Source of the DNA: Scheffersomyces stipitis CBS 6054
Taxonomy: Eukaryota > Ascomycota > Pichiomycetes > Serinales > Debaryomycetaceae
Reading direction: 5' to 3'
Length of the DNA stretch: 64,000 nt
Assembly: GCF_000209165.1 (NCBI RefSeq)
Contig: NC_009047.1
Coordinates: 558,001 to 622,000, forward strand
The position numbers and the translations under genes were made by a program. The notes below the pieces were generated by a model that saw only the letters and a list, made by a program, of their open reading frames with translations, was not told where the DNA came from and searched no databases. Each line of letters begins with the position of its first letter. Within the stretch, counting starts at the first letter, position 1. Below, piece by piece: positions 21,379 through 33,079 of this stretch.

Positions 21379-21790
21379 AAATCTATATTAAGTCAACCCG
21401 ATTCGTAGGACATCACTCTATACTAATGGCTCATTCGCTAGACTTGAGGAAGTTCACCATCCACATAAGGGACACCACAGTAACTGGCCAGTGGATATGA
21501 TGTTCGAACTCCAACGCTTGTCTATAATTGCGAAGACTTAAGAAACTAGGAACTAACAAAGTATATACGACAGAACATAGAGTGAAAACTCCAGGACAGG
21601 AGATCGACTTTCTTTTGAAGACAGCATTTGGAGTGTGCTTCCAGTTAGCATGTAAATGATACTCAGAGGCATTTACCTTATTTCATTTGAAATTTGCTAC
21701 AACCTCCTCAATCCAACGGCCATGGATAACAATTTTTTCGGTTAGAGCCTCCAGGATTCAAAAGCGAAAGGTGGCTTAACAAGAATAGAA

Positions 21791-24409
21791 GTCTCATGCA
21801 ATTGCACAGAAACCCTCGGAATTTTGCAAAGACGTTGTTTGGAACACCCTCGGAAGAAATAATGTCGCACTTCGATTTATTCTGTTCGTGTTCATCAAAA
21901 AAAAGTTGCAGCTTATAGTCGTAGTGAGAGTACATAGTTAATGTTGTATTAGTAGAACAGGTTTATTGTAAGATATTTGAAAAGAAGATTGATGGAAGAA
22001 GTAATAAAGAAGCTACATCACTAGGAGATACTAAAATAATTTTATGTTCATGAATGAGGCAGGTTTTTAAAGTATATCTGCGGACTCCATCTATTGTCGT
22101 GGCTACTATTAACTTGAAGGTATTGTAAAACTCAATTGAAAAACACCCCATGAAGGTTGCAACGATGATGAATGCCACCTCGGCTAAAGGAGAGCAAGAA
22201 AATGAGGGTAGAGGTGAATCAACTGGAACCACGGCACAGTATTTCAAATACCTTATTCTTGAAGTACTTCTGGTAAGATCTCTGACCTGAGTATCAAGCT
22301 GTCGCTTCATCATGGGACAATGCAATTATTCACAAAACTACCTCGATTGGTTTACAATGATGTTATAATTACAGTAGCCGAATCCATATTCAACCATTTG
22401 AAAAACCATATTGAAAGGTTGTCAAGAAGGATGAACCAACAAGGAAAACATTAGAGTTCACGTATTTGAGGAGCTGCCTTTTGTATGTAAAGGAACTTTT
22501 TATGCATTTTGCCCAGCATTCGTCCGATTGATTTAGAAAGAACCCACCTAAACCTCCATAGTTTTCTAATTCAATGTCTTTTATATTTATGTCTGCATAT
22601 GTTCACAATTTATAAACAAGTAACTTTGTCTCTAAAGAAATGCCAAATTGAATTCGACAACGGAGCAACATTACCAAAAGCATTGTGCAATGATCCATAT
22701 GTTATCCTGGACTAGTACTCTACAGAAGGGCAATATTAGTTTGATATGCGACATTATTTCTTCCGACCGTCACAAAGTTCCAGACCGAAACAAACTCCGA
22801 GGGCTCAGTGAAATTGCAGGAAACTGATAGGCTTCCAGAAAGCCTAATGTTTTATTTTTTGACTTATTTTCATGGGGATGATATATTTTTGAAAAATATT
22901 GTCACCTTAAATTGAATTGTTATATGCAATAAAATAAGGTATACAAAGGCTCTGCGTCGCTCTTTAATGCAAAAGATAGCCTAAAACTTGAAATTGTACT
23001 TCTGTACGGCTCCATAATTACTTACCAACAGACTCTCAGTGAAACTAACTCATGTGCCGATGGTTCTGGCCCTGCTATCGTGCACCAGAATTAATATCAT
23101 ACGCACAGATAGGATTCTTGCCTCCTCACCTTCGGCATCTTCTGGCTGGTGGGGATGGAAATACACATCACGTCTCCGCCCATTTATTTCAAACAACTTG
23201 ACTGTACGGCTCGAATATTAAATCCATTTGTGGTGCCGTGCCATTCAAAAACGGAAGACCAGCATACCTCTGGTCATATCATCAATATTATATAGGTGCT
23301 GTTTGCGACCTACGGATTGCTTTTGATATTAATAAAATCTGATAATAACTAAAAAGAATGCCAAGGGTGTCAAATAGCTTTGCAGTTAGTATTCAACTTT
23401 CTATTTGGTATGAATAAGCATAACCTTTTATTTATTCCTTTCGAAAGTATGCTAAATCAAGCGAGTTGAACGGTCAAAATAGACTCATTCAATTGTACAA
23501 GCTACAGCAAGAATCTCTCTACCCATGTATTTGAAAGATTGACGCTCAAACTGTATTAGAAATGAAAGCTACTCAATTTCTATACCTGTAAGCGACTTAT
23601 GTGGAGGGGACACATGTTCACCTTTTCTTGAGTCTAATGATCCTGGGCTGGTACTGTTAGAAAGCTATCATAGTGCACTTGGGTTACGCACCAGTTATTG
23701 TGCATACTGTATTTGCACAATGTATCAACAACCCAATATTAGAGTTTCAGGTTCGATCAGAAAAGTCAATTAGGTTTTACTTCTAGCTCCAGAATATTAC
23801 CAAACTCAAAATCGTAATTAGGATTCAGGTTGATGAGGCTATTTTGGGAGAAAGTTCTTATTTCATCATCTTCACAAAACAATCGTAACTTCGTTTGACT
23901 TTCTTTTGAAAGGATACCGAAAGTTAATAGCAACAATGTTTTTGGGCACATACTCAAGAATAATATTCATGAGCAGAAGAAGAGAACAAGAGAATGATAC
24001 TTATAATGGATATTGCAGTGTATTTTCAGATTTTACTTTAGGTTATGATCTTTCTTATTTAATTCAACTCGATCGAGCCGCTTATGCAGTTCTACAAGTT
24101 CATTTCCTGTTCCCAAGACCGTCCCTGCATATGATTTCGGATCTTACAAAATGCTGCAAAAGAAAATTATTCAGCCTTGAAATGAAGAATTCACCGATTA
24201 GGTGAACTTCGGCTGGGAAATATCCCATGTTTCATACTCAAACGAAAACCCTTAAAAGCAAAGATCTCTCCAGCTTGAAGTTAGATTTGGTAATCTACCC
24301 GTCGTAACTTCGATCTTTTACGAATTCTATAATTATGTCTACACATGGAGCATCAATCTCCAAATGTGTGTCATCTATGCCTTTGATGACACAGATTCAA
24401 AGGATCCCT
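21791..24409. other. gene-poor spacer between the OPT repeats
   Basis: 2.6 kb with no convincing gene. It holds GTACGGCTCC at 23004-23013 and GTACGGCTCG at 23204-23213. A minus-strand frame of 61 codons from an ATG at 23951 starts with a hydrophobic stretch (MCPKTLLLLTFGIL) and might be a relic of a secreted protein, but nothing supports it further. Other short frames here mostly start with non-ATG codons. Confidence 0.5.
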
Positions 24410-24880
24410 TCTTTTCTATACAGTGGATTTCATAAAGAATTATCCTCACTTGAAAAAGATTCCCCTGCAGTAAACATGGTTGAGCACAATTTGACAGTGT
24501 ATGTCCATGATAAGCATTGAATTTAGAATAGCAAAATTTCAAGCTAAAATTTTCCAAGGGAGGCAATTTTCCATAATATCCACTATACCAATTCTCTTCT
24601 ATGTTCAAGAGACTTCTGCATGATGTATTGATCTCCATCCACAAAATAAACCGATTGAGTAACAACAACCACAAATAATAGGTCAGTTGCTGACACGACC
24701 GAACTAAAATCACACAGGCATTTATCACCTTCCGCAACCACTCTAGGCTGCGAAGAGTCACTTCTCCGTTGCAATCTATGGCGAAGTGCTTCAGACGCGA
24801 TTGATACTTGCGATTAATAATTAAAAGATTTGTTCATATATACAAACTAAATTAGGAGGCTCGTCACTTGCCTAAGTTAA

Positions 24881-27229
24881 TTACCAGCTGGATGGACCGA
24901 AACCTTGACCTTCTGGAAGAACAACTCTGATGGCAGCATTGTTCTGTTCCAATGTACCAAGGATAACGTTGTTACCCCACCAGTTTGGTGCCGTGGCGTT
25001 AGTCAAGTACAAGGTCAAGAAAATGATCAACATACCCCAGGCTAATCCAATATCCAACCCAGCGGATAAGGTATAGTTGTACTTGGACCACCAGTGGAAC
25101 CATCTCTTCTTGATCCACCATCCGAAAACTAAACCAACGCAACAGTACGATGTGTAGTTGTAAGCGGTGGCTGGTGGAATGTATCCAGTACCAGAGAAGA
25201 ACACTGGCCAGTTCAAGTGTCTGATCATCGAGTTTGGCCACTTCTTCAACACCAACCAGTTAATGATTGGCAAGATAGCACCAATAATGAAGAAGAACAA
25301 CAAACCGTAGTAGATTTGACCTGAAGAGAATTGACGCTGTGGTCCAATGACACCCCAGATGATAGAAGCATTGAAGAAAACTGTACCATTTGGACAGTTG
25401 TAGTTATTAACTTGTTCTGGGTCACAAAGATGGTCAATGTTACCGTAAGACCATCTCAAAACAGCAATTTGCACCAAGGATCCCCAAATAGTAGCAATCA
25501 ATTGAGAAGCAAACAACACTCTTGGAGCAATCTTCATGTAGTGTCCCAACTTCATGTCTTGAGCGAAAGTGACAGCTTGGTTGTTGGTGATGTAACCAAA
25601 AGTCTTGAAGAACATCATGGCCAATGGCTTACCTGGAAGCATGTAACCGATGATGAATTCAGTCACAACGTTCAATCCAACAGCAATGTTAGTGAGAGAG
25701 TAGATGATAGCAACTGGAAGCAAGAAGACAATGGCAATCAACAAAGCAACAACAAGCGCCCAGATTGGGAATTCGGTGTTCCACACTCTGACGGTCACAA
25801 TAGACAAAGCAAAGAAAACAACAAAAACAACAGCGAACCACCAATCTGGTGCTTCCCTGTACAGCTTCATCAATCTGTAGTGAACATCCATCTTTTCCTT
25901 TTGTTTAACTTGGTTAATGATATCCTTACCGTGGAAAAGGACAGTGTGAACAAGGGTGGCGGTGATGGAAGCAAATGACAATCCATAAGACATAGCAAAC
26001 GTGGTAGACAAGAAAAGTGGCGAGTAGGCTTCATAGGCTTCCTTGTTGAAAGTCAAAGTCTCTGGGTTAATAATCCTGGACACATTGTAACGTTTAGCGT
26101 ATCTGTCGTAAGATGAAGACGAGGAAATTGGCAAGTACTGAGCGTACCAAGTGTTAGAGTAGTGGACAGCTGGCACAATGATCCAAAAGATAACCACCAT
26201 GGACAAGAAAATAGTAGCAATGGTACCTGCTGGTGGAATTAAAGGAGAGCCAACATAACCAGCGATCTGGTTCCAGTCCAAGGCGATATTGTTAGGGAAC
26301 ATACCTAAACCAGTGTAAGAACCGAAAATTTGGTTGATGATGACGTTGTTTGGCTTAATCCAAGTGATCCACGAGAAGTAAGACAAAGCTTGGAAGATCC
26401 AACCAGGGAACCAGTAGTACACGAAAGAGCCACCAAGGATGACGCCAAAGAAAGCAAGACGAGAAATCTTCCATCCGTTAACTGTATGATTTTCATTGAT
26501 GTGCAAGTTGGTCAAGAAAGTACAGGTAACCAAGTTGGATGGCCAAATAGCGGATGAAGGATAGACAACAACCCTTCTAGCGATCCCACCTAATGCAAAT
26601 CCTATACATTGTGTCGACCAGATAGCAAGTAAGTCGAAACCCCAGCCGAAATCTTGGTTGTAGAATTTGTTTTGAGCCAACAAAATGTCGGTAGCATAAG
26701 CAGCACCACCACCGAAAGAGACGTTTCCCATAATGGTGATAATTGTGTGTTCCTTAATGTTGAAAGGACCAGGGTTAAGTTCACAACCGAAAATCTTCCA
26801 GTTAGGAAGAAACTTAGCCCAGGCGAGACCAAGAGGCCAAGCAACAATGGCGGTAACATACGTAGTGATGTAAGCAGATGGTGTGTGCAAAGAGAACAAA
26901 AGGTTAATACCACATCCAATAGTAGTCATGATAAGACCAAGGACCCAGGCTCTGATGGTGTTTTGAGGTAAACTTGGGTCATCGGTAGATGGAACTGCAG
27001 CTCTGACTTCTGGGTAGGGAGAGTCATCTTCGACAGTAATAGTAGCATACTCATCTTCGATGACATCCTTAACAAGGTTAGAGGAAATAGGGTCGAATTC
27101 CTGAGACTTTGAAGCTACAAGTTCCAAGTTCACTGGAGAGCCAGTTTCGAAATCATTCTTCTTTTCGTCGCTGTAAACTTCGGTAGTAGTGGCCCCGGAG
27201 GACTTAAAAGCAGATCTGAGCTTCTCCAT
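24881..27229 (-). CDS. OPT1: oligopeptide transporter, OPT1-type, copy 2
   Basis: Second 782-residue OPT1-type importer, direct tandem paralogue of the gene at 18064, about 94 percent identical. It keeps the NPG signature near residue 152, KIAPR near 566 and the C-terminal FGPSSW. Compared with copy 1, the first membrane segments (about 105-145) and a segment near 265-285 (FFGVILGGSFVYYWF against FFGITFAISFIYYWF) differ most, so the two may differ in substrate range or affinity. Promoter and leader are almost the same as in copy 1, so expression should be similar. Which copy is ancestral cannot be told from the window. Confidence 0.93.
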   Translation of the reverse strand: MEKLRSAFKSSGATTTEVYSDEKKNDFETGSPVNLELVASKSQEFDPISSNLVKDVIEDEYATITVEDDSPYPEVRAAVPSTDDPSLPQNTIRAWVLGLIMTTIGCGINLLFSLHTPSAYITTYVTAIVAWPLGLAWAKFLPNWKIFGCELNPGPFNIKEHTIITIMGNVSFGGGAAYATDILLAQNKFYNQDFGWGFDLLAIWSTQCIGFALGGIARRVVVYPSSAIWPSNLVTCTFLTNLHINENHTVNGWKISRLAFFGVILGGSFVYYWFPGWIFQALSYFSWITWIKPNNVIINQIFGSYTGLGMFPNNIALDWNQIAGYVGSPLIPPAGTIATIFLSMVVIFWIIVPAVHYSNTWYAQYLPISSSSSYDRYAKRYNVSRIINPETLTFNKEAYEAYSPLFLSTTFAMSYGLSFASITATLVHTVLFHGKDIINQVKQKEKMDVHYRLMKLYREAPDWWFAVVFVVFFALSIVTVRVWNTEFPIWALVVALLIAIVFLLPVAIIYSLTNIAVGLNVVTEFIIGYMLPGKPLAMMFFKTFGYITNNQAVTFAQDMKLGHYMKIAPRVLFASQLIATIWGSLVQIAVLRWSYGNIDHLCDPEQVNNYNCPNGTVFFNASIIWGVIGPQRQFSSGQIYYGLLFFFIIGAILPIINWLVLKKWPNSMIRHLNWPVFFSGTGYIPPATAYNYTSYCCVGLVFGWWIKKRWFHWWSKYNYTLSAGLDIGLAWGMLIIFLTLYLTNATAPNWWGNNVILGTLEQNNAAIRVVLPEGQGFGPSSW

Positions 27230-27375
27230 ATTTTCTTGTTACGTCAAGGTAAAGTTGGATTAAATCACACGGTGACAAGAAATGGAGCAACTTATTAGCT
27301 AGCTTAAGATGAGATAGAGGGTCTACCAAGAAAAAATACAAGGGACAAGAATTTGGGAAACCAAGGAATCCGTCT

Positions 27376-27642
27376 TATTTATATCTAGCAGATAAGAAAG
27401 TCCTTGGCGGGATATGCCTCCACTTTTTACTACTGAGAACAATAATTTCTCGTATTGGAGCCATACGCATGTCCACATTACTCTATGGCATTAGGGCCCT
27501 TCAATAAATTAGACAAAAGAATTTCACCGCACTGGCGATTCGCAATCATTTGTTTTCGTATTATTATTTGCACCAATGAATACAGGCAAAAAATAATCTG
27601 AAAAGAAGCCAGACTGATGCCGACCCTCGGATTTTGCTTATC
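27376..27642 (-). promoter_or_regulatory. promoter of OPT1-type copy 2 (TATA and GATA sites)
   Basis: Same elements as copy 1: GATAAG (27637-27642), CTTATC (27391-27396) and TATAAATA (27376-27383), about 150 bases before the ATG. Confidence 0.5.
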
Positions 27643-28188
27643 AGACGCTTCGGCAATTTGTTTCAGACGAGGTAAGGAGATAACTGATGATTCAGAGAAC
27701 TTTTGAACAATATACTGGCATTTTTGGTTATCAGAAAAGGTCATATGTCTTTACAAGATCTGGTAGTCCCTTTCGAGATTGTCAATTAGCTATTCTTAGT
27801 TTTCGCCTTGCAGACTGAAAGATCTATGTAGGGAGCGATTCTCTGAAACGGAGAGGAGAACCAATTCCGGCATTTTGCGTGAAAGTTGCATTCTTGAACA
27901 AGCGGCAGTAGCTGTATTTCTAAGTCTGCAACCTTGAAGTTTGGGAGGAATTAATTTGTCAAATTGAATGCCATGAAAATGCTTCGCTCAACGGCTATTT
28001 TAACAATAACGTCCCAGCATTAGGTAGCCACGGCCAACATGGTAATTACTTCAACCTGATCAGCCTTATTTTTTCTATGTTGAAGTTGATAGTAGAAAGT
28101 GTAGCCGGTCTCTGATTGAAATTTAAGAACCACTTCCGAGGTATATTTGCACAATTTCCGGACTTTGTCTGACTGGTCCCCCATACGC

Positions 28189-28198
28189 GTACGGCTCC
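28189..28198 (+). promoter_or_regulatory. decamer GTACGGCTCC, upstream of OPT1 copy 2
   Basis: Exact copy, 960 bases upstream of the copy 2 ATG. A related CGTACGGCTT lies on the minus strand near 28371-28380. Confidence 0.45.
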
Positions 28199-28630
28199 AA
28201 ATCTACATTGAGCCGACCGGATCGGTGGATTATCCTAGAGGAGCCTCCAGCCCATTCGCCATACCTGGGGAAGTTCCCCATCTACGTGATAGGGATGCCA
28301 TAGCAACTGGCTAGTGTACTCGATGATTGGGCTTCACCCACTTGCTATCTAAAATGGCTTTACATTTGCCAAGCCGTACGAGACTAAGAACTAACTAAAG
28401 ATCCATACGCCTGAAGACAGGATAAAAGCAAGGAGAATCTCTGCTCTTTGCTTTTGAAGACCCAATTAGGAACATACTTCTACCTAACACAGAAATTGGA
28501 TCTCTGTAGCAAACAGCTTGTTTCATTTAAAACTGTATCATCTCGTGAATCCATCTATCACTATCCATTTCTTAGATTAGAGCCCCTTACCGCCAGGATT
28601 CTTATTGTGAAAGGTGGCTTAACGAAGATA

Positions 28631-29281
28631 GTAGATATCCCATTCCAGGCTATGGGCGGTACGACTTCCGGCTGTCCAACCCTCGATTCCATCTAGGCGC
28701 ACGGCACCAGTTTTGCTTTCCGCATTGGGAAAATACGTCAAACTCAACAGCATTCCTTCACCTTTAGCGAGGGGCAACAAAAGCAATAATTTTCACGTGA
28801 TCTCATCCAATTTCATCGACAGGTGCCGAACAGCATGATTCAATTCCAGCAATTTGCCCAAACCTGAAGAGATGCAGAAGAAAAATATCCGAGTGCAGAG
28901 AAGGAAATGATTTGGTTGTTCTGGTCGCTACTGTTGCCGTATTGTTAAAGGGAAGTCTAATATTACGAGAATGCTTCATTGGCCATTCTATTGTGTGACT
29001 ACAGTCGGCAGCAAACTGTATATGTTCAGCTTCGGCTAGACTACCCCATTACTATTATTAGCTAACGGCAGTAGTGGATTTCCGTAATTTCTTGGTATTA
29101 TATAAGGCAATATTGTATGTATGTATGACTCGACTTGCAGATTTCTTTTCTTTTGTTCTTTACGTCTGGAAATTTGATGCGCTTTTGTTACTTCTGCGTT
29201 GTGAGTAATATTTCGCAACTGAAAAGATGATATATTAGATATTAGTAGATATTAGTTTCCCTTCACTCAAACGCCCTTGAA
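28631..29281. other. intergenic before RCM1 3' end
   Basis: About 650 bases. A TCACGTGA palindrome lies at 28793-28800. No gene recognised. Confidence 0.5.
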
Positions 29282-30817
29282 TTAGTCATTGAATCCTGTC
29301 CATTCTGCTTGTGTGTCTGTATTCAGGGTCTCGGCTACTTCTTCGCTTGTCTCTTGTGCCTTATCCGAAGCATCAGTTATAGGCTTGCAACAACCGTTTC
29401 TTACTTCCGAGCCTCCATTATCTTCAAGTTGCGTCTTCTCATTATCTCTAACAAAACAGGCTGCGAAAAACCCGATACCTCCATCCTCTTTCGGAATAGA
29501 ACGCACACAACCTCCCGCAAGCTTCTCGCACATCTCGTTGTCGCCGCCAGCTATCGAAGTAAACTCTTCTTTCCAGCCTCTTCTTTCCCAATTGGGAATC
29601 ACCTTCAGTCTGTCTTCTAAATGCCATCCTCTGCTCTTTATTTCTGGATCGGTCAAGAGATCTACGACCACTCTTTCATTTTCGTGTGGATGTATAGAAC
29701 ATGTAGAGTAAACTAGCTTTCGGGCACTGGGGAATAGAAGAGCATGTTTCACAATTTTGAACTGGAACCCAGCGAGCTTGTTCAATCTTGTAGTGTCTAT
29801 CTCTTGCTGTTTTTCTTCCTCTTTCTGTGAGTCTTCCAAGGCTCGTCCAAAGATACCAGAACCACTACAAGATGGATCTACCACGAAACCAGTTACATTA
29901 GGGAAATCATCGGGCCTAGTCGTGGTGAAATCAGCATGTGTAATCTGGATAAGCTCCTTTTTAGACTTGCCTGTTGCTTTTTCACACATCGTTTTCAAGA
30001 TTTTGACTCTCTTAGAATCTCTCTCAAAGGCATATACTACAGAAGAACGATCTTCAGGAAGAAAAGACGCTGAATGCGTAGTCTTGTTACCTGGTGCTGC
30101 ACAGGCATCAATAACTTCAGTATGAATATCTCCACTGTCCTGGTTAAGTATATACCCTGGAAAACAAGATGCTCGATCCTGAATAATGACTTCTCCTTTG
30201 ATATAAGCTTGGGTGGAGGTCAACTTCTCACGCGGATGAATACCGTACAAGTTCGGTATGTACTCATCATGATAAATAAATCCTGTGTCTTTAATGTCGT
30301 CTATAGAGTTTACTGGTTGTAGGTTCTTGAGTAGTTCATTAGTTTCAAACACCTTCTCTGGCGATGCAACTTTGATGGTATTAATACGGAACCATCTAAT
30401 AGGTGTTTCGTCTTCATCTGCTTCTTTTGTCGGAAACTCACTGGCAGATTTGACCCTGTACTTTAATTTCATCTTGGTGAACTCTGCCTGAAGTCTGGTC
30501 TGATGTTGTAGGAAGGCATCTTTAATCGGATGTTTTCCCAGTTGGATTCTTCCTTTGGCTGAAAAGACTAAATCATGCACTAAAAGAAGCAAAAGCTCGT
30601 CACTGATTTTCAATTTCTTCATCTGAAGGCCTTGCTTTATTTTTGACTTCTTGATAATCATCTCGATATATTCCTTGTATTTCAAAGTAGAATGCACAAG
30701 AGCAAATATGTGCTTAGGAGAGTTACTCAATTTCGAATCATTGAAGATTCGCGATTGGAGACTTCCAGCACGCTCGTTCGGCTTCAAGAACTTCTCGGCC
30801 TCAAAGTAAAGCTTCAT
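29282..30817 (-). CDS. RCM1: 25S rRNA cytosine-5 methyltransferase (NOL1/NOP2/Sun family)
   Basis: Methylates a cytosine of the large-subunit rRNA (C2278 in yeast 25S rRNA), acting in the nucleolus or nucleus during ribosome assembly. The 511-residue protein aligns with yeast Rcm1 (490) from its start: NSPKHIFALVHS near residue 32, GKHPIKDAFL near 97, and YIPNLYGIHPREKLT near 190. The SAM-binding loop DACAAPGNKTTH starts near 237, motif IV DPSCSGSGIFGR near 312, and the catalytic-cysteine motif YSTCSIHPHENERV near 369. The last 60 residues are acidic and variable. The start ATG gives the family N-terminus directly. A TTACCCG sequence (Reb1-like) lies about 90 bases upstream. Confidence 0.95.
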   Translation of the reverse strand: MKLYFEAEKFLKPNERAGSLQSRIFNDSKLSNSPKHIFALVHSTLKYKEYIEMIIKKSKIKQGLQMKKLKISDELLLLLVHDLVFSAKGRIQLGKHPIKDAFLQHQTRLQAEFTKMKLKYRVKSASEFPTKEADEDETPIRWFRINTIKVASPEKVFETNELLKNLQPVNSIDDIKDTGFIYHDEYIPNLYGIHPREKLTSTQAYIKGEVIIQDRASCFPGYILNQDSGDIHTEVIDACAAPGNKTTHSASFLPEDRSSVVYAFERDSKRVKILKTMCEKATGKSKKELIQITHADFTTTRPDDFPNVTGFVVDPSCSGSGIFGRALEDSQKEEEKQQEIDTTRLNKLAGFQFKIVKHALLFPSARKLVYSTCSIHPHENERVVVDLLTDPEIKSRGWHLEDRLKVIPNWERRGWKEEFTSIAGGDNEMCEKLAGGCVRSIPKEDGGIGFFAACFVRDNEKTQLEDNGGSEVRNGCCKPITDASDKAQETSEEVAETLNTDTQAEWTGFND

Positions 30818-31049
30818 ATTGGCACTTTCTGAGCGTTCAAATTACAGAAGAAGTGCTCTACATACTGTTAGATCTAAGATGATCTTCGCAACTTTTCAGT
30901 GTGGTTACCCGGCCACACTGAGGTATACCGATATGAACCAAATTGCTTTACTTGAATTACGTATGCATATAAAGGCCACTGCGAGCCAATTTGGCACTAG
31001 AAAATGTTGACAAGGTAATATATATACAAAGTAATGTCTTCAGCTGAAT

Positions 31050-32234
31050 TTAATCGGTTTTCTGGTTTTGGATATCTAACTTTATGATCTCTGCCGGATC
31101 CTGATCTGGCTCTACCCACTCGAAATTTTCACCGTGGGTAAACCAGAACTCGAGGAAAATCAACTCCTCCGGCAAATCGTTGAAGACCATCTTCCGGCTG
31201 TTCAACTCGTGTTTGAAGTACTGCTGAAGTTCAACTATACCCTTTTCCTCTTGGAATGTCTGTCCACTATACTCTACAGATGCGAGTTCTACACTGTCGT
31301 TAGGTAGCTCCAAAACATACTCGTCCTGGTCAAACAACTTTAGGTTAGAGAGCTTGCGAACTCGGCTGTGGTGGTAGTTTTTGATATTCACTTCGTTATG
31401 TTCTTCGAAATGAGTGATAACAGTATTTATTGCAAGCAATTCATCGCGATGTGTAAATTTGTAGAGCATTGAGACGTAGGGTCTCCAGCTGATTCTACCC
31501 AAATTTTCAGCCGTGTCTAACCTTAGAAGTCCGTACATCAAAATGCCAGCAGTTGCTGTATTCACCGAGAAGAGGGCCAATATTGAAACCAAAGGAAATA
31601 ATATTGCTTGTACTACAGTTGCTACTGCAATGTACAGAAACCAACCAAACAAGTTTCTACCAATTTGATGTCTTTGTAGCTCCTTGTAGGCGTCGCAGTT
31701 GAATGTAGAGTCTATCAATTTGAAACTATTTTGGTAATCTTTTCTGTCTAACAACAACCGCAAAGCTGTGAAAACCAATGAAGGTTCAACTTTCTGCTTC
31801 AAAAAACTGTATTCAAACCCTTTCACTCCTACGTCTATAACTCGCGCAGTATTGGAAGGGAGAGGTTCAGTAATTAGATATGAGCGGACAATTTCAGGAC
31901 TCGACGAACGTTCTTGGTGTCTGTTGAATACAAAACTGAATAGTTCATCTTCAAGTGTACTATTGCTGGGACTCAATTTGAGATTGAGAAAGTCGTTTCT
32001 GGATCTTGTCTTCTGGATTATTGGGCTCGAATTCCAGTTCTGCTGTTGTAACTGTCTATTGGCTCTGATACAATCTATAAGAATACTTTCCGTGAATCTT
32101 CCATTCTGAGCGATGTAGTGGATTGCACCTTTCAATCTTCTTGAGTACGACTCATAGTTAAGTGGAGAATGAGAAAAATATGACTCTGGTGGTTTCCAAT
32201 TGGAAGTAGAAAGGAGTCGTCGTATAATGGTCAT
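31050..32234 (-). CDS. predicted mitochondrial membrane protein, unknown function
   Basis: The open frame extends upstream to 32312 but starts there with TTG. The first ATG is at 32234 and gives 394 residues beginning MTIIRRLLSTSNWK, a good mitochondrial presequence (basic, hydroxylated, no acidic residues). The middle has one or two hydrophobic segments (about residues 195-235, LFGWFLYIAVATVVQAILF and following), suggesting an inner-membrane hairpin. The rest is soluble, ending in an acidic C-terminus with WFTHGENFEW. I do not recognise the family with certainty; it has the look of the poorly characterised yeast mitochondrial proteins. It lies 232 bases from RCM1 in the same direction, with its promoter shared or back to back with the gene at 33080. 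Confidence 0.75.
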   Translation of the reverse strand: MTIIRRLLSTSNWKPPESYFSHSPLNYESYSRRLKGAIHYIAQNGRFTESILIDCIRANRQLQQQNWNSSPIIQKTRSRNDFLNLKLSPSNSTLEDELFSFVFNRHQERSSSPEIVRSYLITEPLPSNTARVIDVGVKGFEYSFLKQKVEPSLVFTALRLLLDRKDYQNSFKLIDSTFNCDAYKELQRHQIGRNLFGWFLYIAVATVVQAILFPLVSILALFSVNTATAGILMYGLLRLDTAENLGRISWRPYVSMLYKFTHRDELLAINTVITHFEEHNEVNIKNYHHSRVRKLSNLKLFDQDEYVLELPNDSVELASVEYSGQTFQEEKGIVELQQYFKHELNSRKMVFNDLPEELIFLEFWFTHGENFEWVEPDQDPAEIIKLDIQNQKTD

Positions 32235-33079
32235 CGTATCATTTCTACGTGAATTTACTTTCCATATAATTTCTATAACTATATGTCGTATATCTTCAGA
32301 AGTTTTGAGCAACTTCTTTTCTACTTCAACATGAGCATCGCATTGTGAGACATCTTAAGATTATATCTTCTTAAGAGAATGTTTCAATACTGTACTGAGT
32401 ATTGGTAACCTGGAATAATTGTTGCTCTGCATATAATCGCACTCATATATTAAGATTTGGAGATTATTAGGGAACACCAATCATAATAGATCAGCAATTA
32501 GAAAGAAGCAGTGACAAATCTAACTCCTGATAATAATCTAGTTTTGTTTCCACATCAGAAGAAAGTCTTTTAATAAAAGTCTTTTAATTGTAAATAATAT
32601 AATTTTTGTGAGGATTATGATTGCTTCATATAATTGTAACTATTAATGCAAAAATTACCAAAATTTTCTAAAAATTCAGCAATTTTTCACACAATGTATA
32701 GTGTAGATAAACTATCCTTCCTATCAAACATGTTGCTTTTGCAAACATCCGGCCCTGCTTGATCAGTGTGCAATTCAAACTTCCATGCCAATCAGCAGTT
32801 TTACGAAGTGATAAAATCTCGCCCGCATAGCCGCTGTAGGAAATTGAGTCGAAAAACGAATTATCGCTAAAAATTCAAGCTGCCTGCTGCATATGAGAAG
32901 TTAATTATACTTCCTAATTTGGCCCATTTATAAACACGTTACTCCAAGGTTCGATTTCGACTCTTCAGCTTTTTTACCAGGTGCAGCAAGAAACATTCTT
33001 CACTCCTATTTTCTAGAAATTACATAATATAGCTTTCCGAATATATCTAGTCCCAGACATAAAATATCGCCCATCCGCC
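32235..33079. other. divergent promoter region
   Basis: 845 bases between two divergently transcribed genes. AT-rich with A/T tracts near 32580-32700. No specific site recognised. Confidence 0.55.

Larger units (their letters stand above)
17577..21790. repeat. segmental duplication, copy 1 (OPT1-type gene and flanks)
   Basis: Direct-repeat partner of about 24410-28630. It includes a 39-base identical block at 17588-17626 (24417-24455), the 3' flank, the OPT gene, its promoter, and a more diverged distal upstream part to about 21790. Identity is uneven: about 98 percent from the ATG to about 20845, then an abrupt drop to roughly two thirds. Confidence 0.85.
24410..28630. repeat. segmental duplication, copy 2 (OPT1-type gene and flanks)
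   Basis: Direct-repeat partner of about 17577-21790. The distal upstream part (about 27925-28630) aligns with 21090-21790 through scattered conserved blocks such as GTACGGCTCCAAATCTA and GAAAGGTGGCTTAAC, without the small insertion present in copy 1. Confidence 0.85.

Noticed and set aside
21963..22325. Minus-strand frame of 120 codons with a hydrophobic stretch.
   Set aside because: Starts with TTG, and no support from the duplicated copy.
24375..24761. Minus-strand frame of 128 codons downstream of OPT1 copy 2.
   Set aside because: Starts with GTG; the homologous DNA at 17600-17880 carries a different broken frame, so it is a duplicated 3' flank rather than a gene.
32941..32970. GGTTCGATTTCGAC, resembling a tRNA B box.
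   Set aside because: Does not fit the B-box consensus at its end, and no A box or cloverleaf is visible upstream.
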